This document shows positions 39,945-47,318 of a DNA stretch of 64,000 nt, in pieces (the stretch's first letter is position 1; every line of letters begins with the position of its first letter). The stretch spans positions 856,778 to 920,777 of the forward strand of contig NZ_GG692710.1 in assembly GCF_000156175.1 (NCBI RefSeq), given 5' to 3'. The position numbers and the translations under genes were made by a program. The notes beneath the pieces are model-generated. The model saw nothing but the letters and a program-made list of their open reading frames with translations, was not told where the DNA came from and searched no databases. This DNA is from Collinsella intestinalis DSM 13280. Lineage in GTDB: Bacteria > Actinomycetota > Coriobacteriia > Coriobacteriales > Coriobacteriaceae.

Positions 39945-40628
39945 TCAGCGCGAGGTGAGCAAGCCGAGTTCCTCCGCACGGCCGCGATAAAACTCGAGGT
40001 TTATAGGCCCTCCCGCGAGCGCGGCACACGAATCGAGAGCAGCGATGGCAAGATCCGAGGACGATTCGAAATTGCCGTGCGTGGCGAGTTCACGAAGGGC
40101 GCAGTCGAAATACGTTACATCCCTGCTCGCAGGCATTCCGTCGACGACCACCCTCAAACTGGCATCGTCTGCAAGCATGCGACGCCATATCTCACGCATA
40201 CGAGAGGCGTCGAGTGGGCAGGCGCTCGCGAGAAGCTCCCGCATTGCAGCACCGGCTGCATCGATATCCTGTAATACCCCTTCCGCATCGACTTCGATAT
40301 GCGAAATCGGCACACCTTGCGGCGCCAACGACGCTACATAGTATTCCCCCAGCACATCAGACGGCTTTCCCGTGGACCACAGCCTCAGCTCGTCCGCAGC
40401 CTCAACGCGCAATGGGAATTCCCGAGAGCTGCGCTCGCAAAGAAATGACGGATCGACATGGAGCCTGCTCAGCTCCCTGCTGCGCACATCGAAGCTCATG
40501 TCGGCAAGGGACCCGAATGTCAAATCATCGCAAAGCAACTCTACATGAGGCAAATCGAGCCGAAACACGTTTTTAGCGAGCTTCAGCGCCGCATACGCAT
40601 TCCCATCAAAACAAACATCCACGCGCAT
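39945..40628 (-). CDS. DUF1835/DUF3658-like protein
   Basis: 227-residue protein with no signal peptide. The N-terminal half has CDDLTFGSLAD and LRLWSTGKPSDVLGEYYV, resembling DUF1835. The C-terminal half (LRVVVDGMPASRDVTYFDCAL and GRAEELGLL) resembles DUF3658. Function of these families is unknown. It starts six bases after the secreted-protein stop, so both are probably cotranscribed. The family call is by pattern only. Confidence 0.5.
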   Translation of the reverse strand: MRVDVCFDGNAYAALKLAKNVFRLDLPHVELLCDDLTFGSLADMSFDVRSRELSRLHVDPSFLCERSSREFPLRVEAADELRLWSTGKPSDVLGEYYVASLAPQGVPISHIEVDAEGVLQDIDAAGAAMRELLASACPLDASRMREIWRRMLADDASLRVVVDGMPASRDVTYFDCALRELATHGNFESSSDLAIAALDSCAALAGGPINLEFYRGRAEELGLLTSR

Positions 40629-40634
40629 ATCGAC

Positions 40635-41210
40635 TCACGCAAAAAAGGTCTTTGATCCACTGTAGTAAGAATCAATTCCGTTAAGCAGATAGGACTTAAA
40701 ATGCCAGCTCACATCATATGAATGTCCGGGGTTAATGGGTGTGTTCCCATCATAGTAATAATTTAACGTAGAGCCCGCCTGAGGCTGATAGTAGTTGATC
40801 GCCTCGCCAAAAGCTCCCCCTGTTGTCAGATCATCCACTCGAAGCTCTCCGTCAGTTACACCCTTTATGACCAAGCAAGAACCCAAAGGTCTACTTAATC
40901 CTATGAACAGATCGATATACTGGCGAGAATTACGGTGCACGCGATATGCCCTCACGTTCGCAAGTGCCTTGTCGGCACAGGCGTATGGAGTTCCGATATC
41001 CTCTTCCAGCGAAACGCCATACTGATAAACAGAAAAAAGCAGTTCCGCATCTTCGGGAATTACATCGGAAGCCTCTTGCCCAATCGTGACATCATTCGAA
41101 AGCGAAATAACTTCTTCTACCGGGCTGCCTGAGGCAAACATCGGAAATGGAAGTACGCCGAGTCCAATCAACAGAAAGGATAGCAAAACCAGCGAAAACC
41201 GCTTAAACAT
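40635..41210 (-). CDS. Low-GC secreted protein of unknown function
   Basis: 191-residue protein with a classical Sec signal (FKRFSLVLLSFLLIGLGV, probable cleavage near residue 27). The mature part is rich in Tyr, Asp and Ser (INYYQPQAGSTLNYYYDG) without a recognised domain. The base composition is visibly more AT-rich than the neighbours and codons such as ATA and TTA are frequent, which suggests recent acquisition. The ATG at 41210 follows AAGGGG. Predicted to be exported; no function is assigned. Confidence 0.7.
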   Translation of the reverse strand: MFKRFSLVLLSFLLIGLGVLPFPMFASGSPVEEVISLSNDVTIGQEASDVIPEDAELLFSVYQYGVSLEEDIGTPYACADKALANVRAYRVHRNSRQYIDLFIGLSRPLGSCLVIKGVTDGELRVDDLTTGGAFGEAINYYQPQAGSTLNYYYDGNTPINPGHSYDVSWHFKSYLLNGIDSYYSGSKTFFA

Positions 41211-41407
41211 AGCGACGCCCCTTTTTGTTAACGTGTACGTTACTTGCAGATTAGCAGCGATATTTGATTCTTTCGGCCCGAATCGTCGAATGGTAGATAT
41301 GTAACCGTGCACGGCGCGCTGCATTCATGGCGAGATCACATCGGCCCGATTATCCCGCCGCTTCCTCAGCTCCGCACCCCGGACGGGGCTCGAATCCGCA
41401 CACGATA

Positions 41408-41440
41408 AACAAAAACGCGAGGGCGACACGGCCCTCGCGT
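41408..41440 (-). terminator. Terminator of tRNA-Val
   Basis: 10-bp perfect stem ACGCGAGGGC (41415-41424) / GCCCTCGCGT (41431-41440) followed by TTTTTGTTT on the minus strand. Nothing else is seen in the rest of the gap 41211-41407. Confidence 0.9.
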
Positions 41441-41450
41441 TCACATTCCT

Positions 41451-41526
41451 TGGTGGGCGATGAGGGATTCGAACCCCCAGCCTTGTGCGTGTAAAGCACC
41501 TGCGCTAACCGTTGCGCCAATCGCCC
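41451..41526 (-). tRNA. tRNA-Val (anticodon TAC)
   Basis: 76-base tRNA with encoded CCA; acceptor GGGCGAT / ATCGCCC and anticodon loop TTTACAC. A TATACT -10 box (41537-41542) lies just upstream. Confidence 0.95.
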
Positions 41527-41678
41527 GCGGGAGCAAAGTATAGCGGAATTCCCGCGCCCGGCCCTCTCTCCCCAGCGAGATATAACCAAAAACACCAAAT
41601 CGATGCCCATGCCGTGACTTTGGTTATACCTCGAGGCCAGACGGCCCAGCCGGGGCTCCGCGGCGACCCAATACAAGA

Positions 41679-41712
41679 GAAGCCCGATGGCAACCGAGGG
41701 CCATCGGGCTTC
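41679..41712 (-). terminator. Hairpin downstream of the alcohol dehydrogenase gene
   Basis: 13-bp perfect stem GAAGCCCGATGGC (41679-41691) / GCCATCGGGCTTC (41700-41712); only a weak T stretch follows on the minus strand (TCTTGTATT). Confidence 0.6.
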
Positions 41713-41750
41713 CGAGTGACAAGCCGCTTCGAGCAATCGATGCAGCCCCA

Positions 41751-41842
41751 GAGCGTCACCGGGGCGGCAAGAGCGTCACCGGGGCGGCAAGAGCGTCACC
41801 GGGGGCGGCTAGAACGTCACCGGGTTATTAGAACGTGACCGG
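41751..41842. repeat. 20-bp tandem repeats made from the 3' end of the adh gene
   Basis: GAGCGTCACCGGGGCGGCAA occurs twice exactly (41751-41770, 41771-41790), then as 21- and 19-base variants (41791-41811, 41812-41830). The fifth copy is the last codons of the dehydrogenase gene (41831-41842, GAACGTGACCGG, coding for the terminal PVTF). Confidence 0.85.
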
Positions 41843-43042
41843 AGTATCCGTGTAGACGCACTCGAGCAGCTGCTCCATCTCCTCCTGCGTCGGGATACGC
41901 GGGTTGGAGCCGGTGCAGGCGTCGAGGATGGCGTTGGCGGCAACGTCGGCCTTCTTGGCCTCAAACTCCTCGTAGTCGATGATCGACTCGTCGGCCTTCA
42001 CGCCGGACTTGCCGTAGTTCTTGATACCCTGCGGAATGTCGAGGGCGTCGTTGAGGTCGCGAATCTTCTGGACCAGGGCCTCGACGAGCTCGTCTTCGGT
42101 CTCACCGGCGAGGTGCAAAACGTCCTTGGCGATAAAGGCGTAGCGGCTCTTGGCGCGCTCGTCACGGGCATTGAACTGAATGACCTTGCCGAGATACATG
42201 GCGTTGGCGCAGCCGTGGATGATGTGATCGCCGGTGAAGGCAGCGCCGGTCTTGTGGGCCATGGAGTGGACGATGCCGAGCAGGCCGCTCGAGAAGGCGA
42301 TGCCGGCGATGCACTGGGCGTCGTGCATGTGGGCGCGGGCCTCATGGTCGCCCTGATAGGACTTGGGCAGCCACTCGACGATCTCGCGGATGGCATGCAG
42401 CGCGTTGCCGTCGGTGTACATGGAGCCGGCGGTGGAGACGTAGGCCTCGATGGCGTGGGTCAGCGCGTCCATACCGGTGTGAGCGCAGAGCTTAGCGGGC
42501 ATGGTGTAGGTGAGCTCGGGGTCGACGATGGCGACGTCGGGCGTGATGTTGAAGTCGGCCAGCGGGTACTTGATGCCCTTCTCGTAGTCGGTGATGACGG
42601 AGAACGCGGTGACCTCGGTCGCAGTGCCGGAGGTAGAGGCGATGGCGCAGAAGTGGGCCTTGCGGCGGAGCTCCGGGAAGGAGAAGGGTACGACGGCCTG
42701 CTCGAAGGTCTCCTCGGGATACTCGTAGAACAGCCACATGGCCTTGGCGGCGTCGATGGGCGAGCCGCCGCCGATGCCGATGATCCAATCGGGCTGGAAG
42801 GCCTCCATGGCCTTGGCGCCCTTCATAACCGTCTCGACGGACGGGTCGGACTCAACGCCCTCAAAGATTTCAACCTCGAAACCAGCCTCCTTGAGGTCGG
42901 CCTCAACGTCCTGCAGGAAACCGCCGCGGCGCATCGAGCCGCCACCGGTCACGATCATGGCGCGCTCGCCCTTGAGGTTCTTGACCTCATGACGGGCACC
43001 CTCACCGAAGTACAGATCACGCGGATTGGTAAAACGTCCCAT
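41828..43042 (-). CDS. Iron-containing alcohol dehydrogenase
   Basis: 404-residue group III alcohol dehydrogenase. NAD(P) binding is indicated by IGIGGGSPIDAAKAMW and STSGTATEVTAFSVIT. The metal ligands lie in the AHTGMDALTHAIEAY, VHSMAHKTGAAF and HGCANA segments. It would interconvert alcohols and aldehydes during fermentation; butanol/propanediol-type members look similar. The ATG at 43042 follows GGGAGG. A 24-base dyad (43146-43169) lies upstream, and the 3' end has been tandemly copied beyond the stop. Confidence 0.93.
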   Translation of the reverse strand: MGRFTNPRDLYFGEGARHEVKNLKGERAMIVTGGGSMRRGGFLQDVEADLKEAGFEVEIFEGVESDPSVETVMKGAKAMEAFQPDWIIGIGGGSPIDAAKAMWLFYEYPEETFEQAVVPFSFPELRRKAHFCAIASTSGTATEVTAFSVITDYEKGIKYPLADFNITPDVAIVDPELTYTMPAKLCAHTGMDALTHAIEAYVSTAGSMYTDGNALHAIREIVEWLPKSYQGDHEARAHMHDAQCIAGIAFSSGLLGIVHSMAHKTGAAFTGDHIIHGCANAMYLGKVIQFNARDERAKSRYAFIAKDVLHLAGETEDELVEALVQKIRDLNDALDIPQGIKNYGKSGVKADESIIDYEEFEAKKADVAANAILDACTGSNPRIPTQEEMEQLLECVYTDTPVTF

Positions 43043-43145
43043 TGCGTACCTCCCAAGTCGCGGGTCACCCCGCATTCACGCGCGGAACCCCCTTTTTGGC
43101 TCCGCGTAAGGACCGTATTCGGGTGCGGGCGGATTGCTCGGCCTT

Positions 43146-43169
43146 CGATGATGTATCGTTTTATCATCG
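43146..43169. promoter_or_regulatory. Dyad in the adh / NusG-II divergent region
   Basis: CGATGAT (43146-43152) and ATCATCG (43163-43169) form a perfect 7-bp dyad around GTATCGTTTT, about 104-127 bases upstream of the dehydrogenase start. It is a candidate operator; the regulator is unknown. Confidence 0.4.
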
Positions 43170-43314
43170 GGTGGCAACGTACCCGCAGACGTGCATATTG
43201 TATCGCTCCGCGCCCCGGTCAACCGCACTCACCCGTGTGGGCCATCTCGGGCGCAGCCAATCAAAAGACCTGGTACCATGGGTGACTGGACTACGCGACC
43301 CGGAAGAAGAACAC

Positions 43315-43731
43315 GTGAAACACCGCCTCAAAACCGGCGATTTATGCCTGATAGCCGCGCTTTTGCTCGCTCTTGTGGGCGGGGGCGCATGGTGGCTCAT
43401 AAACTACGCGAACGGTAGGAATACGTCGGCGAACGGACTGGTCGTCGTCACCCAATCCAAAGACGGCTTCCGCCGCGTCGACGAGCTCGCGCGCGACGCT
43501 ACCTTCACCGTCGAGACGAACGGCGCCGGCAGCGGGCGAGATGCCGACGGCGGCGAGAACGTCATCTCGATCTCGGAGGGTCGCGCCGAGGTGAAAAGCG
43601 CCAACTGCGGCAACCAGGTCTGCGTCGAGCACGCGCCCATCTCACAGGCCGGCGAGCAGATCGTATGTCTTCCCCACGGGCTGGTCGTTGAAGTTGTTGC
43701 GGAAGAATCGGACGCCGCCGCCCTACGGTAG
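43315..43731 (+). CDS. NusG domain II-containing membrane-anchored protein
   Basis: 138-residue protein with one N-terminal membrane helix (about 9-30). The rest matches the extracytoplasmic NusG_II domain (PF07009): GGENVISISEGRAEVKSANCGNQVCVEH and QIVCLPHGLVVEVV, including two conserved cysteines. Such genes often precede a Gx/heptaprenyl-synthase-like gene; here none follows. The GTG at 43315 is preferred (GGAAGAAG upstream), with another GTG at 43282 possible. Confidence 0.75.
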   Translation: MKHRLKTGDLCLIAALLLALVGGGAWWLINYANGRNTSANGLVVVTQSKDGFRRVDELARDATFTVETNGAGSGRDADGGENVISISEGRAEVKSANCGNQVCVEHAPISQAGEQIVCLPHGLVVEVVAEESDAAALR

Positions 43732-43881
43732 TCTCCCCGCCCTTCAATCGGTAAACTAAAAGGTCATCGAGACGCGCCGCGCAACGATCGCGGCCGCCTC
43801 ATCACGCGGCGACACGCCGCCGAACCACCTGCATCGACGCGCCCTCGGGCGCGCATTCATACCGTATCGACTAGGAGCGAC

Positions 43882-44964
43882 ATGGCATTCGACCCCGTCC
43901 AAGAGGACTGCCTGCGGCTCATCCTCGCCGCCATGGAGCGCGAAGGCGCCGACCCCGCGAGCGACGCCGCTTTCATCGAGCGCGCCAGCGAGGCCTACCG
44001 CCTCGACCCGGCAACCCTCATCCATACCGATCGGGACCGATCGTTCCACCTCGTCGCCATGGCGACCGAGCTCGCAGATTACCGCGCACCCTTCGCCCCC
44101 TCCGAGGCAGAGGCCGAGCAGCTGTTCTCCCAAGCTGAGGATTACCTGCGCGAGGCCGTCGAGCTCGACCCTCGGAATTGGGACGCGCAGCGCATGCTCG
44201 CAACCATGCGCTCCATCTCCGACGATGCGCTCATCGACTATCTCATCGAAAACCTCCCCGCCGTTGAGGATGACCTGAAAACGCTCATCGAAAGTGCTGC
44301 TAACCCCTATGAGCAGGAATTCGCCCACGACCTCGGTCGCCGCGCGCATCAGCGCTGGCTCGCCGCGCTCGCCTCGCGCCTGCTCATCGCCGGCCGTTAT
44401 CGCATGGCGCTCTCCTATGCCGAACGCGCCCTCGAGGCCAATCCGCTCGACCTGGCTGGCGCGCGGCACACCGGTATGCTCGCACTGGGCAAGCTCGAGG
44501 TCGAGGCCGATGAGCTCAGGCGCTTTCGCTCACGCCACGCCGCAGCCTACCAAGACCGTGCATCCTCCCGCACGGGGCGCCTCGGCGGCCATCGGCCCGA
44601 CGCATGGTCCCTCATCACCGAGATGAGCCTCGCCTACCGCGCCTTCGACTTCGACCGTGCCACCGCGCTGCTTCAGGCCCTCATGCGCTCCTACCCCCAT
44701 CCCGCCCAAGCACTCTACCTCCAGGCCGAGTTCCCCGACGGTGTGTTTTCGCGCGTGCACGTGCAGCCCGGCAGCGACGACGAGCTGATACTTGCCCTCT
44801 CTGAAGCGACGCCCCTGCTCCAAGAAGGCATGGGCACGCCCGACGCCGCCAGCTTCGCCATCTGGGTCGCCGAGCATGAGCTGGTTCAGGCCGCACTCAC
44901 CGACCAAGATCGCGCCATGATCGCCCAGGCCGAGGGCGGCGGCCCAATCGGAGGTACACGCTGA
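43882..44964 (+). CDS. TPR-like helical protein A (tandem pair, function unknown)
   Basis: 360-residue soluble, almost entirely helical protein with no signal peptide. Tetratricopeptide-like units are visible: AEQLFSQAEDYLREAVELDPRNWDAQRML and RYRMALSYAERALEANPLDL. It is the first gene of a plus-strand cluster. Its TGA overlaps the ATG of the next gene by one base, so the two should be made together. It resembles its neighbour in the N-terminal LFSQA region and overall layout, suggesting an old duplication. No catalytic motif was seen. Confidence 0.75.
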   Translation: MAFDPVQEDCLRLILAAMEREGADPASDAAFIERASEAYRLDPATLIHTDRDRSFHLVAMATELADYRAPFAPSEAEAEQLFSQAEDYLREAVELDPRNWDAQRMLATMRSISDDALIDYLIENLPAVEDDLKTLIESAANPYEQEFAHDLGRRAHQRWLAALASRLLIAGRYRMALSYAERALEANPLDLAGARHTGMLALGKLEVEADELRRFRSRHAAAYQDRASSRTGRLGGHRPDAWSLITEMSLAYRAFDFDRATALLQALMRSYPHPAQALYLQAEFPDGVFSRVHVQPGSDDELILALSEATPLLQEGMGTPDAASFAIWVAEHELVQAALTDQDRAMIAQAEGGGPIGGTR

Positions 44965-45989
44965 TGGACCCGCGTATCTATGTTCCCGCATACCTGGAAC
45001 GACTCTATATCCAAGAACACCCCGGCTTGACGGAGGGCGCACGCGAGCTCGTGCGCGAGCAAATCGCCGCCGAACCCGAGCGCTACGCCGCAAACGTGCA
45101 TGCGCAGGCGCTGCTGTCCTACTCCCGCGTACACGGAGAACTCACCGACGGGCTCCTGCGCATGGAGGGCCTCCCCGACGACGAGTTCGAGCACGGCCGT
45201 GGCGAGCTGTTCTCCCAAGCGCGCGAGCAGCTCGCCAACATCATCGCCGAGGACCCCACCTGCCTGGACGCCCGACTCGTCTCCATCCAGCTCGCCGAAG
45301 TCCCCCTCGACGCCTGCCTCTCCGACATGCTCAAGCTCGAGCGCGAGGCACGCGAGATGATCATCTCAACGCATCCCGGCTTCGATCCGGACGTCGACGG
45401 TCTCTGGGCACCTGAGGCGCTGGCAGACGGAACGAGCGCGAGCGAGCTCACCGCCTCCGACCCCGACCTGATCGGCTGGCTCCACATCCTGGAGGCGCTC
45501 GCCCAGGGATCCATCTTCACCGCCCGCTACCGGTCGGCTGCCAATTATGCCCGAACCGTCATGCGCGCAAAGGGCTTTCCCAATTACGCCGTTGGCACGT
45601 TGCTGCTCGTCCTCGCACGCCTTGAGGACGAGGACGCGTTCTTCCAAGCCGTGCAGGAGGCGGGTCCGGACGTCGAAGATCTCCCCTGGTTCGGCCTCGG
45701 CCGCACGTTGCTGCTCTACAAGCTCGGTCAGACCCGCAGCGCTCGTCGCGCCCTCAGGGATTTCGCCACGCGCTGCGATGGCGGCGCCTTCTTCCTGCTG
45801 AACCCCACCTACCACGACCCGTACCTGCCCGTGCGACCGCCCGCGCGCGAGACGTGGGATCTTGCCCACCAGGCCGTGTGGGAGGCCGACGGCATCATCG
45901 CCGACACACCCGATTTCACCCTGTGGGCGGAAGGCGTCGACGGCGTGCGCGCCGCAGCCGACGACTTCGCCCGCCGCTATGGCTTTTAG
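44964..45989 (+). CDS. TPR-like helical protein B (tandem pair, function unknown)
   Basis: 341-residue soluble helical protein encoded with a TGATG overlap after protein A. It has the parallel segment ELFSQAREQLANIIAEDPTCLDARL, then YRSAANYARTVMRAKGFPNYAVGTLLLVLARL, both TPR-like. The C-terminal part has LPWFGLGRTLLLYKLGQTRSARRALRDF. No enzyme motif. The clustering with an FKBP, an iron-sulfur protein and MurT-GatD hints at scaffold or assembly work, but this is inference. Confidence 0.75.
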   Translation: MDPRIYVPAYLERLYIQEHPGLTEGARELVREQIAAEPERYAANVHAQALLSYSRVHGELTDGLLRMEGLPDDEFEHGRGELFSQAREQLANIIAEDPTCLDARLVSIQLAEVPLDACLSDMLKLEREAREMIISTHPGFDPDVDGLWAPEALADGTSASELTASDPDLIGWLHILEALAQGSIFTARYRSAANYARTVMRAKGFPNYAVGTLLLVLARLEDEDAFFQAVQEAGPDVEDLPWFGLGRTLLLYKLGQTRSARRALRDFATRCDGGAFFLLNPTYHDPYLPVRPPARETWDLAHQAVWEADGIIADTPDFTLWAEGVDGVRAAADDFARRYGF

Positions 45990-46043
45990 ATCGCAAGCGC
46001 ATGATAGGCTTGCCTCGTGACCATCGACCCTGAAAGGATCACC

Positions 46044-46496
46044 GTGACCGACTTCTCCCTCAAGCACCGCGTGACGGTGCACTACACCGGCTCCTTTGAG
46101 GACGGTGAGGTGTTTGACACCACCATCGGCCGCACCCCCCTCACCTACGTGGAGGGCAACCACGAGGTCGTGCCCGGATTCGAGATCGCCGTACTCGGCA
46201 TGGAGCCGGGCGAGAAGAAGACCGTGCGCCTCGAGCCCAAGGACGCCTACGGCGAGCACGACCCGCGTCTGCTCTATACGATGCCCACCATCGAGATCCC
46301 CAACTACGAGGACCTCATCCCGGGCCAGCTCATCTACCTCATGAACGACGAGGGCTACCAACAACTCGCCCGCGTGATCCGCGTGGCGGACGATGCCGAC
46401 ACACTGTTCGACTTCAACCACCCCATGGCCGGCCACACGCTCACCTTCGAGCTCGAGCTGCTGAGCCGCGAGCCCTACACCGGCGAGGAGGCATAG
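46044..46496 (+). CDS. FKBP-type peptidyl-prolyl isomerase, SlyD-like
   Basis: 150-residue protein with the SlyD/FKBP4 layout: KHRVTVHYTGSFEDGEVFDTT, then GMEPGEKKTVRLEPKDAYGEHD, an inserted flap (IPNYEDL...) and NHPMAGHTLTFELELLS. The histidine-rich nickel tail of E. coli SlyD is absent. A folding helper in the cytoplasm. The GTG at 46044 is preferred because AAAGGA precedes it; GTG at 46017 is the alternative. The next gene starts two bases after its stop. Confidence 0.9.
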   Translation: MTDFSLKHRVTVHYTGSFEDGEVFDTTIGRTPLTYVEGNHEVVPGFEIAVLGMEPGEKKTVRLEPKDAYGEHDPRLLYTMPTIEIPNYEDLIPGQLIYLMNDEGYQQLARVIRVADDADTLFDFNHPMAGHTLTFELELLSREPYTGEEA

Positions 46497-46497
46497 G

Positions 46498-47295
46498 ATG
46501 AGCACGGAGAACCAGACCCTGCACGGCGTGTCCTGCCCCGGCTGTCCGCACCGCGCCGCCTACGTCGCCTGCAAGGAGACCCTGGGTCGCGGTCGCGGGC
46601 GAGTCATCTGCGGCAACGCCGGCTGCGCAAACGTCGGCCCCATGCACCCCGCCGCCACCGCCTGTCCCGGCGGCGAGGAGGCGCTGCTCGACCGTTACAA
46701 GGTCGCGGTGCCGACAGGCGGGACGTCGGAGGAACCGGCGTGCGAGGCGGTCATCCATTTCATCCCCGATGTCGACCTTGCGGCGGAGAACGCCGCCGAA
46801 GCGCTTCACGCGCTGCCTGCCGAGGGACACGTCACCGTCCTCGCCGTGCTCGCCTCGAGCGCAGAGTTCCTCACGGTCGATGCGCTTGAAGCGCTCGCCG
46901 CACGCGCCCTCGAACTCGGATGCGACGACGCGGCGATCGTCGACCCCTTTGACAGCCAGAAGAGCTCGGACGTGCTCCATGGGGCCCTTGCGCGGCCCGG
47001 CGTCCATGCCGTCGTGTTCGCCTCCCCCTGTGCCCAGCTGCAGCGCGGCGAGTTCCAGGCCGAGCCCGTCGAGATCGACCAGTACGCATGCACGAGCTGC
47101 CATCGCTGTCAGCAAATCACCGGCTGCCCCGCCATCGCGTTCACGCCGCCGATCTTCCGCATCGACCGCGATGCCTGCGCCGGATGCGACCTGTGCGTCG
47201 AATACTGCCGCACCAACGTCATCTACTCCCCGCGCAGCCGCATGACGCCCGAGCAGCGCAGCCGCGCACGCTACGCCGCCGCCAACCAGCAATAG
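46498..47295 (+). CDS. Small IorA-like 2[4Fe-4S] protein
   Basis: 265-residue cytoplasmic protein. The C-terminus has two cluster motifs: Cys198, 201, 204, 210 (CTSCHRCQQITGCPA) and Cys227, 230, 233, 237 (CAGCDLCVEYC). This is the arrangement at the end of the indolepyruvate:ferredoxin oxidoreductase alpha subunit. The N-terminus has CPGCPHR (13-19), also an IorA TPP-domain motif, followed by further cysteines (38, 43, 56). The full TPP domains are missing, since IorA is about 600 residues. It starts with GGAGG and is nearly fused to the FKBP gene. The reaction is unknown; electron transfer is likely. Confidence 0.7.
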   Translation: MSTENQTLHGVSCPGCPHRAAYVACKETLGRGRGRVICGNAGCANVGPMHPAATACPGGEEALLDRYKVAVPTGGTSEEPACEAVIHFIPDVDLAAENAAEALHALPAEGHVTVLAVLASSAEFLTVDALEALAARALELGCDDAAIVDPFDSQKSSDVLHGALARPGVHAVVFASPCAQLQRGEFQAEPVEIDQYACTSCHRCQQITGCPAIAFTPPIFRIDRDACAGCDLCVEYCRTNVIYSPRSRMTPEQRSRARYAAANQQ

Positions 47296-47318
47296 GCACC
47301 ATCACGACAGGAGCTCCC

